From SHWC01 sp050173345 (GTDB taxonomy: Bacteria > Pseudomonadota > Alphaproteobacteria > UBA828), in NCBI GenBank assembly GCA_050173345.1, contig JBFXKW010000008.1, positions 62,001 to 126,000 on the forward strand: 64,000 nucleotides of DNA, read 5' to 3'. Below the pieces are notes generated by a model that worked only from the letters and a program-made list of their open reading frames with translations, did no database searches and was not told where the DNA came from. Positions 1 through 9,739 of the stretch are shown here, in pieces; positions within the stretch are counted from its first letter, which is position 1; every line of letters starts with the position of its first letter. The translations under genes and the position numbers were made by a program.

Positions 1-42
1 ATTGCGTCGTAGCATCGGCCTGCGGTCCGCGGAGGCGTGGCG

Positions 43-663
43 TCAGGCCGGGACTTCGAGGCCGCGCTGCACGGCGGGGCGGGCGCTCAGTTCGTCGAAC
101 CAGCGCTTGACGTTGGGAAAGCCGGCGAGGTCGATCTGCTGCCATTCGTGACGCACCACCCAAGGATAGGTCGCGATGTCGGCGATCGTGTAGTCGGCGC
201 CCACGAGATAGGCGTTCGCCGCAAGCCGCTTGTCCATCACGCCGTAGAGCCGGCGCGCCTCGCGGTCATAGCGCTCGATGGCGTAGGGCACGGGCTCGGG
301 CGCGGCGCGGCGGAAGTGATGCACCTGGCCGAACATCGGGCCGACATTGCCCATCTGCCACATCAGCCATTGCATCACGTCATAGTGCGCGGCCGGTTCG
401 CCGGGCAGGAAGCGGCCGGTCTTGTTGGCGAGGTAGACGAGGATCGCGCCCGATTCGAACAGGCTGATCGGCTGGCCGTCCGGCCCGTCGGGATCGACGA
501 TCGCGGGGATGCGGTTGTTCGGGCTGATCGCGAGGAACTCGGGCTTCAACTGGTCGCCCTTGCCGATGTCGATCGGGTGCACGTTGTAGGGCAGGCCGAG
601 CTCCTCCAGCATGATGGAGGCCTTGCGGCCGTTCGAGGTCTTCCAGCTATAGAGCTCGATCAT
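43..663 (-). CDS. YfcG-like glutathione S-transferase (first of a pair)
   Basis: 206 aa. The N-terminal thioredoxin-like domain (about residues 1-85) has the nu-class pattern MIELYSWKTSNGRK, then SPNNRIPAIVD and LFESGAILVYL for glutathione binding. The C-terminal helical domain carries WLMWQMGNVGPMFGQ and YTIADIATYPWV. These segments match E. coli YfcG/YghU-type proteins, which reduce disulfides using glutathione. It is likely cytosolic. A closely related paralogue lies just upstream on the same strand (684-1376) with about 20 nt between them, so they probably share a transcript. The natural substrate cannot be read from the sequence. The family call is secure, the precise role is inferred. 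Confidence 0.9.
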   Translation of the reverse strand: MIELYSWKTSNGRKASIMLEELGLPYNVHPIDIGKGDQLKPEFLAISPNNRIPAIVDPDGPDGQPISLFESGAILVYLANKTGRFLPGEPAAHYDVMQWLMWQMGNVGPMFGQVHHFRRAAPEPVPYAIERYDREARRLYGVMDKRLAANAYLVGADYTIADIATYPWVVRHEWQQIDLAGFPNVKRWFDELSARPAVQRGLEVPA

Positions 664-683
664 GGCGGTCGCCCTCTCCGGCC

Positions 684-1376
684 CTAACGCCTTGCGGCCT
701 GCTGGCTGCCGAACAGGATGTCGCGCGCCTTGGCGTCGAGGTCCTTGGGCGCGACCTTCAATTCGGCGCCGACCGCGAGCCCGCGCTGCACGGCGGGCCG
801 CGCCAGGATGGCATCGAACCAGCGCTGCGCATTCGGCGCGTCGCCGAGCGGGGCGCGCGCCGCATAGTCCTTCACCCAGCCGAAGATCGCGATGTCGGCG
901 ACCGAATAGTCGTCGGCCACGAAGTCCCGGCCCTCAAGCCGCTTGTCGAGCACGCCCATCAGCCGCTGCGCCTCCTTGGTGTAGCGCTCGATGGCATAGG
1001 GAACCTTCTCCGGCGCGTAGACCGCGAAATGGTTGAACTGGCCGAACATCGGCCCGACGCCGCCCATCTGCCACATCAGCCAGACCAGCACCTCGTAGCG
1101 TTGGCGCGGCGTGGTGCCGATCAGCCGGCCCGCCTTCTCGCCGAGATAGAGCAGGATCGCGCCGGACTCGAAGAGCGCGTACGGCCGGCCACCCGGCCCG
1201 TCATGGTCGACGATCGCGGGGATGCGATTGTTCGGCGCGATCGCCAGGAACTCGGGCTTGAACTGGTCGCCCTTGGTGATGTCGACCGGCTTGACCGTAT
1301 AGGGCAGGCCGATCTCCTCGAGCATGATCGAGACCTTCCAGCCGTTCGGCGTGGGCCAGTAATAGAGGTCGATCAT
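684..1376 (-). CDS. YfcG-like glutathione S-transferase (second of a pair)
   Basis: 230 aa from the ATG at 1376. The frame stays open upstream, but homology begins exactly at MIDLYYWPTPNGWK, so the longer start is not used here. The thioredoxin-like domain has APNNRIPAIVDHDGPGG and LFESGAILLYLGEKAG. The helical domain has WLMWQMGGVGPMFGQ and YSVADIAIFGWV. Compared with its neighbour at 43-663 it has a C-terminal extension of about 20 residues after RGLAVGAELK. Tandem duplication followed by divergence is the simplest explanation. The expected activity is glutathione-dependent disulfide reduction or peroxide and electrophile handling in the cytosol; the substrate is unknown. Confidence 0.9.
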   Translation of the reverse strand: MIDLYYWPTPNGWKVSIMLEEIGLPYTVKPVDITKGDQFKPEFLAIAPNNRIPAIVDHDGPGGRPYALFESGAILLYLGEKAGRLIGTTPRQRYEVLVWLMWQMGGVGPMFGQFNHFAVYAPEKVPYAIERYTKEAQRLMGVLDKRLEGRDFVADDYSVADIAIFGWVKDYAARAPLGDAPNAQRWFDAILARPAVQRGLAVGAELKVAPKDLDAKARDILFGSQQAARR

Positions 1377-1470
1377 CGGACGGCGCCTTTCGGATTCGAT
1401 GTCGCGCGCAGCGCTCCGCCGGAGGATGCGCCCACGCACCTGTCGCTAGCAAGCTTCCCGCGCCGCACCC

Positions 1471-2196
1471 TCAGCGCCGCCGCCCCCACGGACCGTGGGG
1501 CGGGAGGACCTGGCCGCGGTCGAACAGCGGGACGCCGCGCGGGCGCATCGGGACGATCAGCACCAGGCCGGCGATGAAGCCGCCGATATGGGCCCACCAG
1601 GCGGTCGTCGCGTTCGGGTCGTTGAGCACGGTCGCGTAGAGCACCTGCAGCCCGATCCAGAAGCCGAGCGCGCCCCAGGCCGGGACGCGGCGCACGATGT
1701 AGAAGAAGAAGATCCAGACGCCGCGCTTCGGATAGAGCATGAGATAGGCGCCGAGCACGCCCGAGATCGCGCCGCTCGCGCCGATCATCGGCACCTCGGA
1801 AAGCGGGTCGATGAGGCCCTGCGAGAGCCCGGCCGCGACGCCGCAGAGGAAATAGAAGAGGAAGAAGCGCGCATGGCCGAGCGCGTCCTCGATGTTGTCG
1901 CCGAAGATCCAGAGGAACGCCATGTTGCCGACCAGGTGCATCAGGTCGCCATGCAGGAACATGGAGGTGAACAGCGTCGCCCAGGGCGGCACCCGATAGA
2001 GCTCGGGCGCGAGATCGACCTCGTGGAAGAGCGTCACCGGGATCAGGCCGTAGCTGTAGAGGAAGGCGACGGCCGAAAGGTCCGCGAGGGTCATCTGGTA
2101 GAGGAAGACAACGGCGCAGACCGCGATCAGCCCGACCGTGACGTACTGGAAGCCGATGCGCGAACGGGGATTGTCGTCCTTGAGCGGGAAGAACAT
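1471..2196 (-). CDS. Rhomboid-family intramembrane serine protease
   Basis: 241 aa with about six hydrophobic segments. Rhomboid hallmarks are clear: FLHGDLMHLVGNMAFLWIFG in the N-terminal half, the catalytic serine in GASGAISGVLGAY (Ser141) and the catalytic histidine in WWAHIGGFIAGL (His203). It would cleave membrane-spanning substrates within the inner membrane. The C-terminus is short and basic (HGPWGRRR). It stands alone between the glutathione transferase pair and the porin, all on the minus strand. Its substrate is unknown. Confidence 0.93.
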   Translation of the reverse strand: MFFPLKDDNPRSRIGFQYVTVGLIAVCAVVFLYQMTLADLSAVAFLYSYGLIPVTLFHEVDLAPELYRVPPWATLFTSMFLHGDLMHLVGNMAFLWIFGDNIEDALGHARFFLFYFLCGVAAGLSQGLIDPLSEVPMIGASGAISGVLGAYLMLYPKRGVWIFFFYIVRRVPAWGALGFWIGLQVLYATVLNDPNATTAWWAHIGGFIAGLVLIVPMRPRGVPLFDRGQVLPPHGPWGRRR

Positions 2197-2303
2197 GGGC
2201 TAGAGGTTTCCCCAGCCCGATCGGGCAGGCCAATGCCGGCTGAGCCGCGCCCTGTTCTTGGCTGGAAACGGGGGGACGAACGTAGCCCCTCCGCGCGCGA
2301 CGT

Positions 2304-2450
2304 TCACCGCTCGTGGCACTCTTCGCGAGAGACCCTGAGCCCGCCGAGATGGACACCCTTGCGAAGCAGCGCTATCAGGCGACGACGTGCAGCCGCCTTC
2401 GTCTTGCGTTTCGTCGTCCGCTTCATGGCCTGCCCGCCCTTGCTCGACAT
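2304..2450 (-). CDS. Possible small basic protein, unrecognised
   Basis: A 48 aa reading frame from the ATG at 2450, or 40 aa from the ATG at 2426 (MKRTTKRKTKAAARRR). It is very rich in Lys and Arg, with a short hydrophobic patch LIALLRKGVHLGGL. Codon third positions are less GC-rich than in neighbouring genes and there is no strong ribosome-binding site. It sits in the 460 bp space between the rhomboid gene and the porin gene. It may be a true small protein or chance; I recognise no family. Confidence 0.3.
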   Translation of the reverse strand: MSSKGGQAMKRTTKRKTKAAARRRLIALLRKGVHLGGLRVSREECHER

Positions 2451-2522
2451 CGAAGCAAAATAGGCGGGCGGTCGAGCGGCCGTCAATCGGGACCCTAGGC
2501 CGATAGTGGGTTGGTCAGGCGG

Positions 2523-2592
2523 CCTCATCCTTCGACAAGCTCAGGATGAGGCCGAAAAACCAAGTCCTCATGCTGAGCCTGTCGAAGCGTGA
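2523..2592. repeat. Intergenic palindromic repeat, family A, copy 1
   Basis: Contains CTCATCCTTCGACAAGCTCA with the inverted partner TCAGGATGAG, then a second unit CATGCTGAGCCTGTCGAAG. The same modules recur near 29943 and 45138, always between genes, so this is a dispersed repeat that can form hairpins. Here it lies upstream of the small basic frame and downstream of the porin gene. Confidence 0.8.
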
Positions 2593-2658
2593 GAAGAACC
2601 CGGTCCCTACCTCCTACGCCGGCTCTGGCAGGACGGGTTCCTCTATTCGATCCCGGAT

Positions 2659-3837
2659 TTAGAACGCCAGCGCGGTGCCGACCATGAATTCGATGAACTC
2701 GTTGTCGAGCGAGCCCGGCGTGTCGTCGTCGAAGCTGCCGAAATCGAGCTGCGCCTCCACGGTCACGCCCGGCCCGAGTGCGTAGGAGCCGTTGAGCGCG
2801 ACCATGTCGAAGCTCTCGTCGAGGCCGTCGAGGCCGTCCTGCCGCACCGCGCCATATTGCAGGCCGACGGCCCAGGCATCCTCCACGGTATAGGCGATGC
2901 CGACCTCGTAGTCGTCGCGGTCGCGCCCCTGGCCGGTCAGGGTGTTGACGACGAGGTCGCGCGTCATGTAGCCGCCGCCGACCGACACCTGGCCGAACGT
3001 CACGGTCGCGCCGCCATGCCAGCTCGCCGGCGAGCCCTCGCAGTTCTGCGCGCCCGCGGTGGTGCCGCAGCGGTCGAGCGTGTAGCCGCTATAGCCGCCC
3101 GCGACGCGCAGGCCGATATCGCCGAATTCGCGCTCGAACGCGACGCCGGCGGACCACTGGTCGAGCAGCTGGCCGTCGACCCCGCGCGCATTGGCGCCGT
3201 ATTGGCTCTGCCCCTCGTCGGACGGCGCGTAGCTGAGCCCGAACGTGAAGCCCTCGAAGCTCGGCGAGAAGTAGACGAGCTTGATCGAATCCTCGGAGCC
3301 GAGCAGGTCGTCATAGGTGGTGACGCTGAAGATGTCGACCGCGTTGCCCGCATCGGCGAACAGGAAGGACGGCGTGTTGACGCCGAAGATGGAGCTGCCG
3401 TTCGGCGCGAAATTGGTCAGCTCCTGGCGCGCATCCTCGGTGGCGCCGAGACGGAACTGGCCGAAATTGCCGCGGAAGAACACGAAGCGCTCATCCAGCG
3501 TTTCGGAATCGTCGCCCTCGGCGTCGCCCTCGATGGCGGCGCTGAAGCCGGCGGTCAGGCCGTTGTCGAAGGTGGCCGAGCCGGTGACGTAGATTTCGAG
3601 ATCCTGGCCGAAGGCGATCGAATTGGTATCGTCGGCCAGTTCGCCGTCGTCCGAATCCTGGTCGATGATGCCCATCGCGGCCTGATAGTCGCCGCCGATG
3701 CTGACCTCGATCGGCTGATCTTCGGCTTCTGCCACGCCGGCGCCGAGCGCGCCGGTTGCGCTGAGCGCCGTCGCGCCCAGGAGCGCGAGCTTTCCCCAAG
3801 AGCGGCTGGTGCGATTCGTCCGGCTTCGATGTGTCAT
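2659..3837 (-). CDS. Outer-membrane porin (alphaproteobacterial type)
   Basis: 392 aa from the ATG at 3837. An upstream in-frame start would add 34 residues ahead of the signal peptide and would place the start inside the promoter, so it was rejected. The signal peptide has a basic N-region, a hydrophobic core LALLGATALSATGALGAG and a likely cut after AEA. The mature protein is acidic, rich in Gly, Tyr and Asp, and alternates like a beta-barrel. It includes RFVFFRGNFGQFRLG, typical of Gram-negative trimeric porins, and ends in Phe (GTALAF) as outer-membrane barrels do for BAM recognition. It would allow passive diffusion of small solutes. Its promoter is visible at 3910-3939, giving a leader of roughly 65 nt. 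Confidence 0.9.
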   Translation of the reverse strand: MTHRSRTNRTSRSWGKLALLGATALSATGALGAGVAEAEDQPIEVSIGGDYQAAMGIIDQDSDDGELADDTNSIAFGQDLEIYVTGSATFDNGLTAGFSAAIEGDAEGDDSETLDERFVFFRGNFGQFRLGATEDARQELTNFAPNGSSIFGVNTPSFLFADAGNAVDIFSVTTYDDLLGSEDSIKLVYFSPSFEGFTFGLSYAPSDEGQSQYGANARGVDGQLLDQWSAGVAFEREFGDIGLRVAGGYSGYTLDRCGTTAGAQNCEGSPASWHGGATVTFGQVSVGGGYMTRDLVVNTLTGQGRDRDDYEVGIAYTVEDAWAVGLQYGAVRQDGLDGLDESFDMVALNGSYALGPGVTVEAQLDFGSFDDDTPGSLDNEFIEFMVGTALAF

Positions 3838-3909
3838 GACCCTGCTTCCCGCCTGATTTCGGTTCTCGCCTTCGTGCCGCCTCGACGCCGCCCGCCGGCT
3901 GTAAGAGAC

Positions 3910-3939
3910 GTTATACTGTAACGTTTCTGCCGCTTTCAA
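3910..3939 (-). promoter_or_regulatory. Sigma70-type promoter of the porin gene with inverted repeat over the -10
   Basis: On the minus strand, TTGAAA (3934-3939) and TATAAC (3910-3915) are separated by 18 bp, close to consensus. A perfect inverted repeat ACGTTA-tactg-TAACGT (3908-3924) covers the -10 region and could be an operator. Transcription would start near 3903, about 65 nt before the porin ATG. Confidence 0.75.
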
Positions 3940-4010
3940 GGCTTTGGTCGCGCGGCCGCATCGTTATCGGCCGGGCCGGCCGGAAACCCGATTCGGCCCC
4001 ATTCATGTTA

Positions 4011-4091
4011 TTGCAACTCATTCTCATAGTCGAGGCTGGAGGCTGCGGCCCGGCCGGGCGAGTATGACGAATTCAACTCATTGCGATGATC
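4011..4091. promoter_or_regulatory. Two CAACTCATT-containing sites upstream of the porin; possible metal-regulator boxes
   Basis: This is part of the 361 bp space 3838-4198 between porin and gatB. Two copies of CAACTCATT lie exactly 60 bp apart (4014-4022 and 4074-4082). Read on the minus strand, the first contains TGAGAATGAGTTGCA, which resembles the half-site pattern at the haem operon promoter (TGAAAATCATTCGCA). They lie about 75-150 bp upstream of the porin promoter, on the expected side for its regulation. Binding of Fur, Irr or another regulator is only a guess. Nothing else is evident in this gap beyond GC-rich palindromic stretches. Confidence 0.35.
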
Positions 4092-4198
4092 GCCGGGCCG
4101 CAAGAACGGGCGGCAGCGGGGTCCGTCCGGGGATTCGTGCGGCGGCGAGCTTGGACAGGGCGCGGTGCGGCCAAACAGCGCAGCGGCGTGCGCCGGCG

Positions 4199-5649
4199 CT
4201 AGCCTTTCAGCTTCCTGTCGAGGATCTCGTTAACGGCGGCGGGGTTGGCCTTGCCCTGGGTCGCCTTCATCACCTGGCCGACGAACCAGCCCTTGAGCGC
4301 GACCTTGCCGGCGCGGAACTGCTCGACCTTGTCGGCGCTGGCCGCGATGATCTTGTCGATCTCGGCCTCGATCGCGCCCGTGTCGGTGACCTGGCGCAGG
4401 CCTTTTTCCTCGATGATCGCATCGGCATCGCGGCCGGTCTCGAACATGATCTCGAAGACCTCCTTCGCGATGCGGCCCGAGATCGTGTTGTCCTTGATGC
4501 GCTCGATCAGGCCGCCGAGCGCCTCGGCCTTGACCGGCGCGCGCGCGACCTCGAGCCCGGCCTTGTTGAGCGCGCCGAACAGCTCGGTGATCACCCAGTT
4601 GGCCGCGAGCTTGCCGTCGCGGCCCTTGGCGACCGTCTCGAAATAGGCCGCGTTCTCCTTCTCCGCGACCAGCACGCTCGCGTCATAGGGCGAGAGGCCG
4701 TAATCGCGCACGAAGCGCTCCTTGCGCGCGTCCGGCAGCTCGGGCAGCGAGGCCCTGAGGCGATCGACCCAGGCGGCATCGAGCCTGAGCGGCAGGAGGT
4801 CGGGGTCGGGGAAGTAGCGATAGTCGTGCGCCTCTTCCTTCGAGCGCATCGAGCGCGTCTCGCCCTTCGCCGAATCGAACAGCCGCGTCTCCTGGTCGAC
4901 CGTGCCACCGGCCTCGATGATGGCGACCTGGCGCGCCGCCTCGTACTCGATCGCGCGCATCACGAAGCGCACGGAATTGACGTTCTTGATCTCGCAGCGC
5001 GTGCCGAACGTCTCGCCTGGCCGGCGCACCGAGACGTTCACGTCGCAGCGCATCGAGCCCTCTTCCATGTTGCCGTCGCAAGTGTCGATGTAGCGCAAGA
5101 GCGAGCGCAGCTTGCGCACATAGGCGCCGGCCTCCTCGGGCGAGCGTAGGTCGGGCTCGGAGACGATCTCCATCAGCGCCACGCCGGCGCGGTTGAGGTC
5201 GATCAGCGTGGCGTCGGGCCTGATGTCGTGCACGCTCTTGCCCGCGTCCATCTCGAGGTGGAGCCGCGTGATGCCGACCGGCTTGGCGGTGCCGTCGGGC
5301 AGGTCGATCAGCACCTCGCCCTTGCCGACGATGGGGCGCGAATACTGCGAGATCTGATAGCCGGCCGGCAGGTCCGGATAGAAGTAGTTCTTGCGGTCGA
5401 ACACCGAGACCAGGTTGATCTCGGCGTTGAGCGCGAGCCCGGTCTTGACCGCTTGTTCCACGCAGAATCCGTTGATCACCGGCAGCATGCCGGGCATCGC
5501 GGCGTCGACGAACGAGACCTGCGTGTTGGGCTCGGCGCCGAACGCGGTCGAGGCGCCCGAGAACAGCTTGGCCTTCGAGATCGCCTGCGCATGCACCTCG
5601 AGCCCGATCACCATCTCGAACGGCCCGGTGCGGCCCTGCACCACGGCGC

Positions 5650-5653
<4 letters not shown>
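4199..5653 (-). CDS. gatB: Aspartyl/glutamyl-tRNA(Asn/Gln) amidotransferase subunit B
   Basis: 484 aa, full length for GatB. The N-terminal kinase-like domain shows MVIGLEVHAQ, FYPDLPAGYQISQY and GITRLHLEMDAGKS. The cradle has GNMEEGSMRCDVNVS and EIKNVNSVRF, followed by YRYFPDPDLLPL. The C-terminal YqeY-like tail ends in NPAAVNEILDRKL. GatB phosphorylates and binds misacylated Glu-tRNA(Gln) or Asp-tRNA(Asn), and ammonia from GatA completes amidation. Its ATG overlaps the gatA stop codon by 4 bp (TCAT read on the plus strand, 5650-5653), so translation is coupled in the gatC-gatA-gatB operon. Confidence 0.97.
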
Positions 5654-7133
<1,480 letters not shown>

Positions 7134-7134
<1 letters not shown>

Positions 7135-7421
7135 TATTCGACCACCTTGGGCACCACGAAGAAGCCGGCCTCGGCCTCGGGCGCGTTGGCGAGGATGGCG
7201 TCGCGGATGCCGCCATCGGTCACCTCGTCCTGGCGCCGCGGCAGCTCCATCGCGACCACGCTGGTCATGGCCTCGACGTCCTTGGTATCGACCTCGCCGA
7301 GCTGCTCGACCCAGGCGAGGATGCCGTTGATCTCCTGCGCCAGGCCGTCGCATTCCTCGGGCTTCACCTCGATGCGCGCCAGCCGCGCGATCTTCAGCAC
7401 GGTCGCCCTGTCGATCGCCAT
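7134..7421 (-). CDS. gatC: Aspartyl/glutamyl-tRNA(Asn/Gln) amidotransferase subunit C
   Basis: 95 aa, normal GatC length. Recognisable segments are VLKIARLARIEVKPEE, INGILAWVEQLGEVDT and the C-terminal GFFVVPKVVE. GatC is a small stabilising strap that wraps GatA and GatB. It is the first gene of the gat operon. Upstream lies a family B repeat (7466-7545) and then the divergent ruvX. Confidence 0.95.
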
Positions 7422-7465
7422 GATGCCGTTCCTTCTGCGCCGCGCCGATGCCGCGGCCCGCTCCG

Positions 7466-7545
7466 TTCGTGATACCCCGCGAAGGCGGGGTATCCAGAAC
7501 TTCGGCAGTGTCCCTGGATGCCCCGCCTGCGCGGGGCATGACGAA
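7466..7545. repeat. Intergenic palindromic repeat, family B, copy 1
   Basis: Outer arms TTCGT and ACGAA flank two hairpins, ATACCCCGC-gaag-GCGGGGTAT and GCCCCGCctgcGCGGGGC, joined by a spacer that includes TATCCAG and CTGGATG. Two relatives occur at 14823-14917 and 38864-38957. It lies between gatC and ruvX. Confidence 0.8.
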
Positions 7546-7602
7546 GGGGAATCGTCGAACGCCTTGCCCCGCGGCGGGAAGGCCGCGAAGCTAACACCCG
7601 CC

Positions 7603-8085
7603 ATGCTGCTCCGCAACGTGCAGGAACTCGCCGCCGCGCTCGCCCTGGAGGCGCGGCTTCTCGGCCTCGACGTCGGGACCAAGACGATCGGCGTCGCGGT
7701 CTCGGACGAGCGCCGCGTGGTGGCGAGCGGGCGCGACACCATCCGCCGCACCAAGCTCGCTAAGGACCTCGACGCCCTCGCCCGGCTGGTCGACGAGGAC
7801 CGGGTCGGCGGCATCGTGATCGGCCTGCCGCTCAACATGGACGGCTCGGAGGGGCCGCGCTGCCAGTCGGTGCGCCAGTTCGCGGCCGACCTCGCCAAGC
7901 GCATCGACCTGCCGATCGCGTTCTGGGACGAGCGGCTCTCCACCATGGCGGTGACCCGCACCCTGCTGGACGCTGACCTCTCGCGCAAACGCCGCGCCGA
8001 GGTGGTCGACAAGCTCGCCGCCGTCTACATCCTCCAGGGCGCGCTGGATGCGCTGGGGAAGGCGGCTATGCCGCCTCGGAGCTGA
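7603..8085 (+). CDS. ruvX: Putative pre-16S rRNA nuclease / Holliday junction resolvase-like YqgF
   Basis: 160 aa from the ATG at 7603; the frame is open further upstream but homology starts here. RNase H-like fold signatures are LLGLDVGTKTIGVAVSDE near residue 20, GIVIGLPLNMDGSEGPR in the middle and FWDERLSTM followed by VDKLAAVYILQGAL. The family matures the 16S rRNA 5' end in E. coli and has been proposed to resolve Holliday junctions. It is divergent from gatCAB. The end overlaps the convergent HicB-like gene by 20 bp. Confidence 0.93.
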   Translation: MLLRNVQELAAALALEARLLGLDVGTKTIGVAVSDERRVVASGRDTIRRTKLAKDLDALARLVDEDRVGGIVIGLPLNMDGSEGPRCQSVRQFAADLAKRIDLPIAFWDERLSTMAVTRTLLDADLSRKRRAEVVDKLAAVYILQGALDALGKAAMPPRS

Positions 8086-8500
8086 CCACGAGGCGCCGTC
8101 CGAGCGCCGCGAGCGCGCGCTCGACCTCGCCGATATGCGAGCGATGGTCGAGGTCGAGCAGGCGGCGCACCGCGTTCTCCTGCAAGCCGAGACGCCGCCC
8201 CAGCCCGGCATTCGATATCCGCGCCGCCCGCATCGCCTCATAGAGCGCCAGCTTGGCGCTGATCAGGGCAGGCAGATCGACGGTCTTTTGCCCCCGCTTC
8301 GGCTTCGGCGCCTTCGGGAGCGGTTCCCCCGCCTCGACATAGCCGCCGAGGGCGGCGACCAGGCAATCCTCGACGATCGCCCGTGCCTCGGCCTCAGCCG
8401 TGCCCTTCGGAACCCAGGTATGCGCGCCCGCCACGCCGGGGAAGGAGACGGCGAGGTCACCCTTCTCGCGCGCCGCGACATAGGGAAACACGAAGAGCAT
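8066..8500 (-). CDS. HicB-family antitoxin-like protein, no HicA partner
   Basis: 144 aa from the ATG at 8500; an ATG at 8515 would add five residues. The N-terminal half follows the HicB fold: FVFPYVAAREKGDLAVSFPG then GTAEAEARAIVEDCLVAAL. A basic linker PKAPKPKRGQK leads to a helix-turn-helix region with ISNAGLGRRLGLQENAVRRL, likely DNA binding. HicB proteins neutralise HicA mRNA interferases and repress their operon. No hicA is adjacent: only about 40 bp separate it from the next gene end, and ruvX lies on the other side. It may be a stand-alone regulator or the remnant of a pair. Confidence 0.8.
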   Translation of the reverse strand: MLFVFPYVAAREKGDLAVSFPGVAGAHTWVPKGTAEAEARAIVEDCLVAALGGYVEAGEPLPKAPKPKRGQKTVDLPALISAKLALYEAMRAARISNAGLGRRLGLQENAVRRLLDLDHRSHIGEVERALAALGRRLVVSSEAA

Positions 8501-8557
8501 TGCCGTACCTTTCACCGAAGATCGTCGAGTTCAAGAGGCCCGTCCGAGCCACATACT

Positions 8558-9739
8558 TCAACCGACGCCGGCATCATAGGGTTGCATGGCATCGAGCCTT
8601 CTCGGCAGCGCAGCGGCGAGGCGGGCGTAGTCCTCGTCCGCGTTGTAGACGAAGGCGGTGATGCGGATGAAGAGGATGCCGTCCGCCGCCTTGATCTGGG
8701 TTTCCAGGCGGTCCTGCTCCAGGAGCGCGGCGCGCAGCTTCTCGGCGAGCGCGTTGCTGGCCGGCGGCGCGCCGGGCACCTTCAGGGTCGCCATGAAGGC
8801 GCGGGCCTGCTTCGGCGTCAGCGCGGCGACGCCCCAGCCGTTCTCCAGCATGCCGACCGCACGTTCCAGCAGGCCGCTGCAATGGTCGCGCAGCGCCGCC
8901 TCGCCGAGGCCGCGGCGCCAGTCGAGCGCGTCCTTGACGGCGAGCCAGGGCGTCGGGTCGCGGGTGCCCTGCCAGCCGAACTCGGCCGCGAAGCCCTGGT
9001 CGAGGAAATGAGAGACGACGAGCGGATGCACGTCCCGTTGACGATCACGCCTGACCCAGAGGAACGCCGCGCCCTTGGGCGCGCACAGCCATTTGTGGCA
9101 GTTGCCCGAATAGTAATCGGCGCCCAGCGCGTCGAGATCGAGGGGTACATGGCCCGGCCCGTGCGCGCCGTCGATCAGGAGGCGCACATTGCGCTCCCGA
9201 CAGAGCGCCGCGATGCGCTCGATCGGGAAGATCAGCGAACTGTCGGACGCGATGTGATCGACCACGACGAGGCGGGTGCGCGGGCCGATGCTTGCCTCCA
9301 GCCCCGCCACGATGTCGTCCGCGTTTGCGCCGCCGAATGGCAGCGCCAGCTCGACATGGCGCGCGCCGGCACGCCGGCAGACGAAGCGGGTCGCGTTCCT
9401 GACCGCGTTATAGCCATGGCTGGTCGAGACCACCTCGTCGCCCGGCTCGAGCGGGAAGGAACGCAGCACCGCGTTGCAGCCGCCGGTCGCGTTCTCGACG
9501 AAGCCGATGTCCGCAGGGCTCGCGCCGACATGGGCGGCGAGCGCCTCGCGCGCTTGGCTCAGCGCCTTCGGCAGCACGGCCCGCATGAAATGGGGCGGGT
9601 TGCGTTCGAGCCGCGCGCGCCACTCGCTCTGCTTCTCCAGCACCGCGCGCGGCGTTGCGCCGAACGAGCCGTGGTTGAGGAGAACGAGCCCGTCCTCGAA
9701 GCCGAAATCGCCGCGACGCGACGCGCCGAACCCGGTCAT
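8558..9739 (-). CDS. Class V aminotransferase (isopenicillin-N epimerase/cysteine desulfurase-like fold)
   Basis: 393 aa from the ATG at 9739. Fold-type I PLP enzyme: LVLLNHGSFGATPRAVLEKQ at the N-terminus, FVENATGGCNAVLRS, VDHIASDSSLIFPI, the PLP-anchoring region LLIDGAHGPGHVPLDLDALG and the Schiff-base lysine in YYSGNCHKWLCAPKGAAFLW. This pattern is typical of the isopenicillin-N epimerase-like subgroup, whose members have varied and mostly unknown substrates. Its ATG overlaps the stop of the upstream EamA transporter gene (9736) by 4 bp, so the two are co-translated. The enzyme may act on an amino compound that the transporter exports. Confidence 0.9.
   Translation of the reverse strand: MTGFGASRRGDFGFEDGLVLLNHGSFGATPRAVLEKQSEWRARLERNPPHFMRAVLPKALSQAREALAAHVGASPADIGFVENATGGCNAVLRSFPLEPGDEVVSTSHGYNAVRNATRFVCRRAGARHVELALPFGGANADDIVAGLEASIGPRTRLVVVDHIASDSSLIFPIERIAALCRERNVRLLIDGAHGPGHVPLDLDALGADYYSGNCHKWLCAPKGAAFLWVRRDRQRDVHPLVVSHFLDQGFAAEFGWQGTRDPTPWLAVKDALDWRRGLGEAALRDHCSGLLERAVGMLENGWGVAALTPKQARAFMATLKVPGAPPASNALAEKLRAALLEQDRLETQIKAADGILFIRITAFVYNADEDYARLAAALPRRLDAMQPYDAGVG

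Noticed and set aside
7466..7545. Repeat units that could be mistaken for CRISPR
   Set aside because: Copies are single, far apart and palindromic, with no regular spacers and no cas genes nearby.
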